Positions 1 to 9,873 of a DNA stretch of 64,000 nt are shown in pieces. The translations under genes were made by a program, and so were the position numbers. The DNA lies in contig CP137871.1 of the NCBI GenBank assembly GCA_034406715.1, forward strand, positions 1,054,001 through 1,118,000, in the 5' to 3' direction. How positions within the stretch are numbered: the first letter of the stretch is position 1; each line of letters starts with the position of its first letter. The DNA comes from Rhodotorula mucilaginosa. Lineage: Eukaryota; Basidiomycota; Microbotryomycetes; Sporidiobolales; Sporidiobolaceae. The notes under the pieces were generated by a model, which saw only the letters and a program-made list of their open reading frames with translations, did not search any database and was not told the DNA's origin.

Positions 1-1372
1 CGGTTGCATGGAAAGCGTAGCTGAGTGGAGGCACGTCATTGTCAGTTTCGTTGATAGGAGCTCGACGCTGGTCGGCATGACTTACGGTATGATTTCGTCA
101 AAGAGGTCCCAGTGGACCTTGTCGTGCATTTTTGAGAAGCGGTAGGTATGCGTGAAGGGAGTGAGCGGGTTGTTGTGCGGATCTCGTGCCGCCGTCGATT
201 CCTCTGCGCGTGAGACTTGGTGTCAGCGGGCGGTGCTGTCGTGCGGGAGGGAGGCACGTACCATCGGGGTTCCCTATCCGCTGAACTTTGCCCCACGAGT
301 CGCTCGCCACTTCTGGCTCGTGCGCCTCCTCCGCCTTCTTCGCGGGCACAGGCATGGCTTCGTCCGCCCTGTCGACTGCTGCACCCTTGTTCCAAGGCAG
401 GTCGATGCCCGCTTTCGCGCCGAGGTCGCCCGCCAGATTTCGCCAGCTCTCGCCTGCCTCGCCGCTGCTGGCCGAAGCTAACCGCGCTCGCAGCGCAGCA
501 AAGGTCCCATCCTGGTCCTTCAGAGATGCCGGATCGGAGCCACCGAAGAGATGTCGAGGTAATGAGCAAGTCAGGTAGAGGAACGAAAAGGCGAGGTAGG
601 AAATGAAGGCGAGGCGAATCACGAGCGGCGCTCGTCTCTTGGAATCGACGCCCTTGAGAGGCGACCCGTTGAGCGCACTTGACGTGAGCGAACGCGATGA
701 GGAGGGTTTCGTGCGAAGTGACCGGGTGAGGGAGCCGAGGAGGTTCGGAGGTGCATCGAGCACTCGGCCGACCAGTCCGATCTGCGTGCTCGGTCGCCGT
801 TTTGCCCCTTGGCGCACGTCCTCGTCATCGCCATACGGCTTCTCTGCCTCGTAGTTCCAGTCATGCGACTTCGCGAGCGTCGTCCGGCCATCCCCTATCG
901 GAAGTCTTGGCGAGAAGGGGTCGACATCGGAAGAACGCGACGCGCCGGGCGTGCCCAGGGTGATCGAAGTCGCGGGTGCGTACGCCGACGTGAGAGAATG
1001 ATTACGGCCGTGATGCGATTCGGTCGACCCGGACGAGCGAGAGCGCTCCATGCTCGCTGGCGGCGACGACATGGACGCGAAACTGGTCTGCGACGGCGAA
1101 CGGGGCAAGAGGGACGAGATCGAGCTGCGGGCCGATGTGGACGGGGTCGGGGCGCCGAGGGTGTACGCCTGATGATTGTGCGGTGTCGGAGTAGAAGGAG
1201 CGTATCGTGTGGACGCGGACGAGACAGGCGGCGGACCGGGCGTCGAGGAAAGATCGTGCATGGTCCTCGAGTTTTCCCTCGACATTTCTAACGGCGTAGC
1301 GTAGCGCCTCGTGGCAGCCGCGACCGCCGTCTCGTCCACGAGTTCCTCGAGATCGTTGGCTCTCCTTCCCAT
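1..1372 (-). CDS. Type II membrane protein of unknown function, 5' part (continues off left edge)
   Basis: I do not recognise this gene. The start is the ATG at 1372-1370, the first in a long open exon (1372-262). Residues 1 to about 240 are Ser/Thr/Pro-rich and probably cytosolic. One strongly hydrophobic segment around residues 245-270 (RLAFISYLAFSFLYLTC) follows basic residues, giving a type II signal-anchor layout with the rest lumenal. A GTACGT donor follows position 262. Exon 2 is 203-86 and exon 3 starts at 20; both joins keep frame and give NPDEESTAARDPHNNPLTPF, then YRFSKMHDKVHWDLFDEIIP and YAFHAT at the window edge. The ordered segment rich in Trp, His and Asp right after the disordered part suggests that a lumenal enzyme domain, perhaps a glycosyltransferase or hydrolase, begins here. 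That is inference only; the catalytic part lies outside the window. Confidence 0.6.
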
Positions 1373-2225
1373 CTCTGCGTCCGCGCTGCCGCCGATTCCA
1401 CGTATGGCGCAGCTGCCCTGCTGTTGGTCGTATGCCGGAACGAAATGCGGTTGAATGATGGAGATGTCGACGGGTGCGCAAGTCAGCCCTGGCGCGCGTC
1501 TCGGAGAGCGTAGCTCTAGAGACGAAGTATTATCGGCTTAAGCTCGTCTGGCAGGTAGGCGGATTGCTGTAGGTGCCGAGTGCGACGATGAAAGCAGTCG
1601 AGGCGGTGCGTTGTCCGACCCGACTCTCTCCAGCAGCGGTCTCGGCGTGCGTGGGTCGACGACTATGGTATGGTGCTGTCCTCGATTTCACCGTGACCGA
1701 CGGGCGGTATGGCGTTCACGGGCGACGAGAAGCGATCAGGACAGGAACGACGAACGAACAAGGGCACGCCGCGGTGAGCAAAGTCGTGCGTTCATGGATA
1801 GCGGGACAGGTAGACTCACCTTGACTGAGTGCCCTCTGCGTATCTGCCTCTCCTCCGGTCGTGTGTGCGTGCAAGTTTGGGCGGACGAGCGTGACGGCGG
1901 CGAATCTGTCCGAAGTTGCGAATTCGGGATCCGTGCACGCACACAATGGGACTCCGGTTCTCGCACGAGCACGCGTAGCCAGTCCTCCAGAACGCGCCTG
2001 TCTAGCCAGCGATTCCTCCGGGCTGGCGAGCGGACGGGGAATGCCACCACTTGAAGTTCAGCCGCGACTGAATGTCCAGCTGTTAACTTTCTCTGGCTCA
2101 ATCGTAGTCAAAGCGGATCTCACTCGGGCAATACGTTCCCTGCAAGGACAGTGGCTCCCGCTGACCCGCAAGGCCTCAAAAGAGGCTGGGCAAGCAAAAA
2201 GACTCCGCGCCACCGCGCTGGCAAC
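1373..2225. other. Intergenic region without recognised gene
   Basis: This is the shared upstream side of the type II membrane protein gene (leftwards) and the downstream side of the tRNA gene. Short open frames occur on both strands, but none has a recognisable domain or convincing splice partners. I see no repeat or RNA gene in it. Confidence 0.5.
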
Positions 2226-2232
2226 AAAAAAA
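2226..2232 (-). terminator. RNA polymerase III terminator of tRNA-Asp
   Basis: Seven A residues on the + strand read as T7 on the transcribed strand, starting 9 bases after the 3' end of the tRNA. A run of T on the coding strand just downstream is the normal Pol III stop signal. Confidence 0.85.
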
Positions 2233-2240
2233 GAATAGGA

Positions 2241-2312
2241 CTCTCTGGCCGGGAATTGAACCCGGGTCTCAGCCGTGACAAGGCTGGATACTAACCACTA
2301 TACTACCAAAGA
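2241..2312 (-). tRNA. tRNA-Asp, anticodon GUC
   Basis: The 72-nt sequence folds as a complete cloverleaf. The acceptor stem pairs TCTTTGG with CCAGAGA, and the discriminator base is G. The D arm is TAGTATAGTGGTTAGTAT. The anticodon stem-loop is CAGCC TTGTCAC GGCTG, with anticodon GTC. The T arm is CCGGG TTCAATT CCCGG. It resembles the canonical eukaryotic tRNA-Asp closely, including the TAGTATAGTGG A box and the GGTTCAATTCC B box. There is no intron and CCA is not encoded. A T7 terminator lies just downstream and a TATATAT lies about 32-38 bp upstream. Confidence 0.97.
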
Positions 2313-2343
2313 AGGCTTCATGTCAACGGGGTCAAATTTACGG

Positions 2344-2350
2344 TATATAT
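2344..2350 (-). promoter_or_regulatory. TATA-like element upstream of tRNA-Asp
   Basis: TATATAT stands out in GC-rich surroundings and lies 32-38 bp upstream of the tRNA 5' end. This is the position of the upstream TATA that Schizosaccharomyces pombe and plants use for Pol III tRNA transcription. The functional role here is inferred from position only. Confidence 0.5.
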
Positions 2351-2971
2351 TCATCCCGGCAGCTGAACTCGAGCGAGCAGTTTCCTCCCCCGGGCTTGAC
2401 CGCGCAAGTCTCCCTTATTGGACACAAGGATGGCGGAAGTTGCCTGCTCGCTTATGTAAGACTTCTGGCATACGGTCGCCAGTCAAGCTAAAGCAGCTCA
2501 GCTGGTCGGAGTTGTGGAAAATTCTGGCCACTGGCGAGTTGCACTGGAGGCTTCATGCCGCGAGCTTCAAACGAACGTCAAACACCGTCAGGCTGGGCGA
2601 CTCCGGCTCGCGCACAGCCAAAGTAAGCGGGAAAGGGAACGCCGAGTGCCTGAGGGTTCCAACTTCCGCCACCATGAGACGTGAGAAGGCTCAGTCTGCG
2701 GCAGCCCGGCAGTGCGTTTGAGGCTTCGCGATATAGGTTTCAGGTTCAGCAGATGTCGAGCTTCGTTCGTCGGGGCCCCTATGCGGCGCCGCACTGGGGC
2801 GGACTCGTCCGCAGTGCGCCCTCCAGGAGTCCAGGTTCTGCGGAGGCTCACATATCCGGCATCCACATTGACCTGCTCACTCGTGTACTGGGAAAAAGGT
2901 TTTCAGGCTCGGAGAGCTCATGCATAGCGACAGATGAATCTCCGTTTCTATAGATGACTACGGCGGAAAGT
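2351..2971. other. Intergenic region with a 12-bp inverted repeat
   Basis: No supported gene. The sequence TGGCGGAAGTTG at 2431-2442 recurs in inverted orientation at 2660-2671. The second copy is followed directly by CCATGAG, an ATG in good context whose reading frame is short and shows no domain. Confidence 0.5.
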
Positions 2972-4450
2972 CTAAGACCGGTCGACGAGGTTGCTCAGCG
3001 CCTCCGAGTACTGCTCACCCTTGACCGGGTTCTCCTTGATGATGCGGCGGATCCGCTCAAGATCCTCAGTCGACAACTCGACGTTCTGGGAAGCCCAGTT
3101 TTCGTCCAAATACTTGACTGACTTGGTCTGGAGAGGCACCACACGTCAGTGAATTAATCGAGCCACGGGACATGATGTTGACCTTGCTCACTCCGGGGAT
3201 GGGGATAATGAGGTCTCCATGGACCTGCATATCCCATGCAAGCGCGAGCTGACCCGGCGAGCAATCCTTTTCCTTCGCAAAGGCCTCGAAAGCTGCAAGA
3301 GGAGACTGCCTCAGCGAGCGAGCCCACATCTGCAACGCGAGGATCTTGGCGTACCTTCAACGAGCTTGAGATTCTGCTCCCACGCCTCTTGAGCGAAGCG
3401 AGGGAACAGGCCGGTACCGCGACTGTCGCCTGCCTGCTTGAAGTCGGCTTGCGACCGGAATTTGCCCGTCAAAGCTCCCTTGCCGAGTGGCGAGTGCGCG
3501 AGAATGCACACGCCGAGCTCTTTGCAAGCCTCGAGAACTCCGTCACTCTGAAGCATCGACCAAGGGTCGGTAAGATCGCAGGTACACCGTCTCTCCGGAC
3601 CGGAGAGACTCACCTCGATTGCAGTCTCGAAAGGCGAGAACTCCATCTCGACAAAGTCAATCTTGGTGACTTTGGCAGCGCGGCGAAGCGTGTTGGCGCT
3701 CATCTGCGAGAGTCGCGAAGTGTTAATGAATGTCGCCACTCGCGATCCTGATAGTCGAAGCTTACCGCCGAAAGACCGATGAATCGACATTTGCCGGCCT
3801 TCCGAGCCTCTTCCATGGCGCGCACAGATTCCTCGACCGGGGTGTTGACATCGATACGGTGCAAGAGCCAGATGTCCGGAGCCGAGCCCAAGTTCTCGAC
3901 AGACTGGTCAATGCAGTGCCTTGCGAAATCCGGCGAGCCTGAGAAAGAGGCGCGCGCTCGAGTGCTATCAGTAACCGCCCACTAAGTAAGGGTTTCACAT
4001 CCCCCGCAAGATGCACTCACCGTCAGGCAGAAGCTTTCCCTCGTCGCTCTTCTTGATGCCCCACTTTGTGACGAGCGTGACCTTCTTCCGGTTGTCTTCC
4101 TCACGGAGGACCTGACCGAGCAGTTTCTCGTTGTGCTGGTCCTGTCCGTACACGGTTGCCGTATTCCACAGAGTGCAGCCCTGCAGAACCAAAGCGTGTA
4201 AGTGGACAATCCTCCGGACCGCGACAGATTACTCTACTTACGATCGAGATCGCATGGCGGAGAGTCTCTTTCGAAGTGTCGTCGTTTGCCGGGCCGTACG
4301 ATTGCGACAAACCCTGTAAACGTCCGAATTAGCGAGTCACTCATCAAGGATGGAAAGGAGTCGGCGCACCATTGCTCCATAGCCGAGCTGCGGGACGGTG
4401 AGGTCGTCGGCGAGGCGGACGAGGCGAGGCGTAACTTCGGGTTGCGACAT
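2972..4450 (-). CDS. Aldo/keto reductase (YakC / pyridoxal-reductase-like)
   Basis: A predicted cytosolic NADP(H)-dependent aldehyde/ketone reductase. Eight exons join in frame: 4450-4370, 4313-4242, 4180-4021, 3938-3766, 3703-3614, 3547-3355, 3292-3183 and 3127-2972. They give a 344-residue protein, the normal size for a single (beta/alpha)8 barrel of this family. Family signatures in order are LGYGAMGLSQSYGP near the N-terminus, NTATVYG, VTLVTKWG (catalytic Lys), WLLHRID (His), a GLSA strand end, the long SPLGKGALTGKF segment and LIIPIPGVSK (coenzyme phosphate region). The catalytic Tyr of NTATVYG is present, but the usual tetrad Asp of the D-T-A motif is Asn. Some fungal pyridoxal reductases also carry Asn there. 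The substrate cannot be told from sequence. The most AKR-like fit is to the broad YakC group, with pyridoxal reductase as the alternative. Confidence 0.93.
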
Positions 4451-5211
4451 GGTAGCGAGTGCTCGGGTTGGAGAGAAGGTTGACGATCTGAGTCAAGCAC
4501 TGTGGAAGAGCAGAAAGCAAAGCAAGGCTTCCACGGACGGGTGCCGTCCATTTCCTCTGCGTCACGGCGAAGGTTCCTTCCGGAGGAAGTGGAGGTGGAG
4601 GGTCTGCCGATCAGCTCGGTACTTCACTGGACAGCGGCGGAGGGACTCACGAGCAGAGTTTGATTGCCTCATGGTGTATGCGACATAGAGCGGAGGCGGG
4701 CGGAAGCATGTGCGGGCGAGCTGCGGACGAGCATGTTCATCGATGTTCTCGTCGTCGCCTAGCCGACAGCTGGCAGCTAGTGGATGTTTATACGGTGCAC
4801 GGAGGACGTCTGCACAGCGTTCGACAATGACGAAAGCCGGTCAGACCGGAGCTAGAAAGCGCAAAATCAAATGCGGCGGCTTGAAGTAGAGCGATGCGAG
4901 GAAGACAGATGTCGTCCTCGCTGACCCGGCATCCGCATCAGCGGCGGTTTCGAGCGCAGGGTGGATCGAAGTAACCAGGAGAGGGTGGAGCATGCGCGGA
5001 GCAGAGCGAGGTGCGTAGGGTGATCTCACGCGACAGCAGAGAGCGGAGTACATACATTAGCACTCCCCGAGCGTTGACGCACCTCGTGTTTAGACATTGC
5101 GCAATCAGCAATGCTGAATAAAGAGGACGGGGGCGGAGGCAGAAGGCAAGGAACGGCGACGAATAAAATCTGCTGCAAATGCGAGGCGTTCATTGCGCAA
5201 CGCTGTCTAAT
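4451..5211. other. Intergenic region: promoter of the aldo/keto reductase and 3' side of MMS19
   Basis: Both flanking genes run leftwards, so this holds the reductase promoter and the MMS19 3' UTR. Small open frames lie within it but none shows codon pattern, domain or splice partners. No repeat was noticed. Confidence 0.5.
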
Positions 5212-8200
5212 TCAGCCGGCATACAGAAACCACTGACTCCGACATTCGACCGCGGCACGGCGAACCTCCCGTCGCGGGTCGTCGAGTGCCCGTCCGAGAT
5301 CCCTCAGGATTGTCGGTTTCTGAGAATGCAGGACGAGGTAGGGGATGTGAGCCGGCAACGAGGAGAGGAATGCAAGCGAGGCGAGGCGGAGTTTCTGTGG
5401 AGTTGGACGAGCACATGAGTGGGCGCACACGGTACAATGCAAACCGGACACCGTGCACTGACCGTTTCCGCTGGGGTATCCCGTTCGCCAGATTCGACGG
5501 TCAGTCCGCGCAAAACTTTCGTGGTGATGCCGCTGATCGCGTTCTCAAGCTCGGAAGGGACATCGTTGACGAGCACAGTGAGCGCGTCGATCACGTTGGC
5601 GCGGAGACTGGCGTCGGGCAGGTCGAGCGAAGTCATGAGGAGGGGGAGAAGCTGAATGAAAACATCGTACCGGTGTCAGCACAAAGTATGAGACATTGCG
5701 CTGTACTCGGTAGACTGACCTTGGGCAGCTCCGTCAATGTCAGCTGTTTCGGGATGTGTCGGAGCAAGGAAGAGAGCGCGACGAGGTAAATGTTCTTCTG
5801 GTCGCCATCGGCGGTGGACGTCTTGTACAGGTCGACGAGTTTCGGCAGCAAGTAGGTGAAGAAGCGCTGACGGTACAGAAGCTGTCACTCGGGGACTTGT
5901 CAGCAGGGGAGCGTTTTTTCTACATGCAAGAGTGGTCGCTCGGCTTACCCGGATGACCGCCGCGTTCTCCTTGCTGAGCACGCCGTCCTTCTCCTCTGCA
6001 ATCGTGCCAAGACTCGCGGCTGCGGCGGGGGCAAGCTCGGCGTCCTGGAAGAGCGCGAGCAAGTGCTCAATCATGGCATAGCCGCGCTGATCTGACCGAA
6101 CAATGAGGCCCTTTGCGATCTGCACGCCCCCGAGAACGGTATTCAGCTTGCTGTCGTCGCATCACAGAACAACCTCGACTCGGAGCATACCCAAGAATAC
6201 GCGCGTAGTGCCGACCGTCGCTGCGCCGCTGGTGCCGACGCACTCGCGATGGTCGAACGGTAAAGCGATTCGACATCAGAGTCGAGAAAGTCCGCCAGGT
6301 CTGCGTTTGAGCGACGTGAGCACCCGAGACCGGTCCGGAAGACACGCAAGAACAGCGTACCTGGAGCACGTTTGTTGACGGTACTGCCGAGCAAGTGCAC
6401 CGTCGCGGCGAGCTGAACTTCGTTCTGAGCCGACAGAGTCCGCTCGAGGGAAGATCGCAAAAAGACCGACAAGTCTGCTGCGGGTAGCGCGACCGCAGGC
6501 TTCATCGCCAGGAGAAGAGCCGAGAACAGCGCGACGAGGTTTCGCTGCGTGGTCGGACTCGAACTCTGAAAAGGTTGCGGCTGTCAATGAGAGCGAGAGA
6601 GACATTTCCGGACGGTCTCACCGCGCAAACGCACCTCGAACGGCCGGAAAGGCACGGGACCGGAACCGCTGGCGGCAGTGCCAAGCCACGGCTGCAAGTT
6701 TCCGCGATGGAAGGCTTCGTTGACTGCGAGTGAGAGCGCAGTCTGGCGTCTGTTTGCGGCACACACGACTGGGGTCAGCGCATTCCGTGGCAGAGAACCA
6801 GGGAGCATGGGCACGTACTCGGCTTCAACTCGCTGTACGATCAGGTTCACGACGCGCCCAACGTCGAGTACGAGCCTCGGATCGCATGCTACCGGTCTTG
6901 ACGAGTCACCGCCGGCGGCGGCAGGGAAGGTCGTCGGCAAGATGACCATCGCGCTCAGTCGCGGGACCAACGTCTCGACATATTTCGCCACGTCGACGTG
7001 ACCTTGCTTGATCTTTTGCTGAATGACGGCACGCAGGGTCGCGAGAACGTGGTGCGCGTACAGGGTCGCGGCGGTGTATTCGGACGTGCGAGGCGGCGCA
7101 GAGATGGCGAGGGTCTCGTCGAGTCGGGCGAGCAATCGGAGGACGAGGATCTCAAACAGGTCGGGGTGGAGACAGAGCGCTGCCAACGCTTCGAGCGCGC
7201 GGCGGTAGTCGTCACTCTCGGCGGATCCGGGCAGGGGCAGCGAAACCGAGGCAGTCGCAGTTGGCAGAGTCGCGAGGAGGAGAGGGAGCGTGAGGCGTTC
7301 AAGCACGCGGGGGTACACCCGAGAGATGACGACGAGGGCATCGAGCGCCGCGTCATAGTACTCGTCGCCGCCGTCCGGGTGCATCAAGACCTCGTCGATC
7401 GCCGAGACGCTGAAGTCGACTTCGCTCGGCGCGAGGAACTGCGGGATCCGCACGAGCGCGAGCAAGCCCTCCAAAGCGGGTAGTCGACATGTCAAGGCGC
7501 GAGTGGAACCGGTCAGGATCGAGAGGAGGTCGTCTCGGAACGGTTCGAGGGGGGAGGCGCCGTCGGCGTGAGAAAAGGTAGGCGGCGTGCGAAGCTCCTT
7601 GGGCGGAGGGGGTTCCTTGTCGGCGGAGTGTTCGTCGTCGTCGTCGGAGGCGGCGGGGGCTGACAAGGAGGCAAGGAGAGTCGCAAGGTGGGAAAGGACG
7701 GAAGGGCGGAGGGCAATGTCGTCTTGGCTCTTGTACAGGTCGAGCAGCGGCGGCAAACTCTGCTCGAGGATATAGCGAGCGAGCCGGTCTACAATGTGGG
7801 AGGCGCAACCGGTCAACCTTCGTCGTTACGCCCGTAAAGCATCCACACATACGCGAGATGTCACACACCTGATGAGCACACCAAAGCCGTCAAGATCCGC
7901 ATCGCCGGTTTCGCATTGTTCTTGTCCGGCTCTTTCAGCTCGTCGAGCGAGTTCTGCACCATCTTGACCGCGACTCCCTCCACCGCCGTACTGGTAGCTG
8001 GGGGCTTCCCACCCTCACCACCACCCGCTTCATTCATCTCTACGTCCCCACCGCTTCCGCTTGCTGCGACTGTTGTTGTTGAAGTTGTTCGAGAATCGGA
8101 GTCGGGGTACAGGGTGGAGTACAGCGCGCGGACGGCAAGCAAAGCGAGATACTGCATCTCATCGTCGGAGGCGTGGAAGACCTGCCAGTCGGATAGTATT

Positions 8201-9748
8201 TTCCCTCCCGCCTCGGGTCAGTCAGGTCCTTTGGGGTTTGAAAACGCGGCGCATACGCACCTCGGTGATCAAGGCCTCGGAGAACCGCCCAGCCCATTCT
8301 CCGCAAGTGGCCGCGCCGTAGATCGGGAAGCAAGCCACCAAAGCTTGCAGAGTTTGCCGCTGCGGGTCGGTGGAAGAGGTGAGGGGTTGGTCTCTCCCTC
8401 TCAAGATGGCCGGAACGGCCAATGGGCGAGGAAAGAGAGAGAGAGACTGACTTTGGCTTTTTCGGATGCGGCTTGCAGCTTGTCAAAGAAGAGGGGGAGG
8501 GCGAGCGGTCCCAGGAGCGGCGTGGCAGAGAGGCAACCTCTGTTTCGGAGCAGAGGTGAATCACGTTCGGGTCAGCTTGCGGTGACATAGGCCGACGTGT
8601 TTCGTAGTACCGAAACTCACCGGAGAGCGACGATGAGATCTTCGGACGAGATGCCGTACGGGTCGCCAGGCGGTGGCGTGAAGGTGATGGGGAAGTAGCA
8701 GAACGTGATATCAAAAAGCTCCTGTCGGAAGATGCGCGTTTCCATTCCACCCGGTCAGCATCCAATCTCGATTCAACTCTAGAAGAAGAAGAAGGTGCGC
8801 TGCGCACCTCGATGGTTTTCGCCACGTCGAATTCGAGCAAGATGACCTTGACGAGGTTGAAACTGATCATCAAGTTGCGCGGGTCCTTTTCCCCTTCGAC
8901 GAGCGAGCAGTAGCCGCTGATGAACTCGCTGCCGAGGCGTTGGAGCGCGGGACGGGCGTGCGACATGAGGTGGTCGAGGAGGACGTAGACCGAGTGGCGG
9001 GTCGCTTGCGGATGCGATTTCAGGTTCACCGAGGACAGAACTCTGCATGCCGCGGGTGTCAGGTGTCAGGTGTTGTCTTTCGTTTCTTTCGGGACGGCCT
9101 TTGCTTGCGAGTGCTCCAAACGTGGGCGCCTCGGCTGGCTCACTCACCCTTTCGCGACTTCGATCCCTTCTCCCGTTCCGAACGTGGGCGATTTGACCAA
9201 CTCGGTCAGGGCTGTTGCGCACGGTACCAAGGAAGCCTTTTCAGAGAGCTTGTCGACGAAAAAGGTCGTGAGGGTTTTAGCTGCAGAGAGAAGAGGAGAC
9301 GAGTCAGGGTGAGCGAACCGGTTTGGAGGCGGTATTGTTTCCAGGCCGGCATGAGAGCGTACTCATCTGCCGGTCGAGGACGGCAGTGTCCATGTTAGTG
9401 ACGACTTGTGAGAGCAACAAGACCCCTGTGCGAGAGGAGAACGCCGAGGTGAGTGCGTGGCTGGGCTGGAGAGAAGGAGGAAGGAGGGGAGCATGCCTCG
9501 AGCCCTGGTTGGATCTGCATCGCTGGTGAGTGCGTCTGCGAGTTCCTTGACGACGTGTACGAGTTTCCATTGATTCTGCAGCAAGCCTGCGCGCAATGCG
9601 GGAGCACAAGTGAGCGGGGCATGAATTTCGGATAGAGCGAGAGGGAGAGGGACTCACCGTGTGCGATCTGCTCGGGGACGGGAGATTCGGCGAGATCCGA
9701 CTCTTGGAGTGCTTGGTAGGATCTCACCAACGGTGGCAACTGCGCCAT
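5212..9748 (-). CDS. MMS19: MMS19 cytosolic iron-sulfur assembly targeting subunit
   Basis: Mms19 is the HEAT-repeat adaptor of the CIA targeting complex. It hands Fe-S clusters to DNA-metabolism enzymes such as polymerases, helicases and XPD/Rad3. The gene is split into at least a dozen exons. The start is ATG 9748-9746 (MAQLPPLVRSYQALQESDLA), followed by a GTGAGT donor. N-terminal family blocks include FISGYCSLVEGEKDPRNL and LVKVILLEFDVAKTIE (about 8820-8940). The C-terminal HEAT region has IAKGLIVRSDQRGYAMIEHL, GTIAEEKDGVLSKENAAVI and LLRHIPKQLTLTELPKL. The last exon starts after the CAG ending at 5402 and ends DDPRREVRRAAVECRSQWF with TGA at 5214-5212. The largest exon covers about 6.65-7.79 kb. 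Exon ends in the middle third are less certain than at either end. It is divergent from UBC7 across 125 bp. Confidence 0.9.
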
Positions 9749-9873
9749 CGTTCGCTTGGTGTGAGTTGCAACAAGTCAACCAACTCTCGGCCGACTCGAC
9801 GCTCTCTTTCCACTCTACACTCGCACTGCTGCGCCGAGTCTTTGCGAGCACTTGCTATAAAAGAGACCACGCC
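9749..9873. promoter_or_regulatory. Bidirectional promoter between MMS19 and UBC7
   Basis: Only 125 bp separate the two start codons, which face away from each other, so both promoters and 5' leaders must fit here. A CTATAAAAG sequence lies at about 9854-9862, only 12 bases before the UBC7 ATG. That is too close for an ordinary TATA-driven start upstream of this ATG. Confidence 0.55.

Noticed and set aside
2313-2971. Possible transposon or LTR relic next to the tRNA gene, a common insertion site
   Set aside because: Apart from one 12-bp inverted repeat there are no terminal repeats, target duplication or coding remnant.
4841-5053. 70-codon minus-strand frame in the MMS19-reductase gap
   Set aside because: No signal peptide, domain or splice partner; the length is within chance for this composition.
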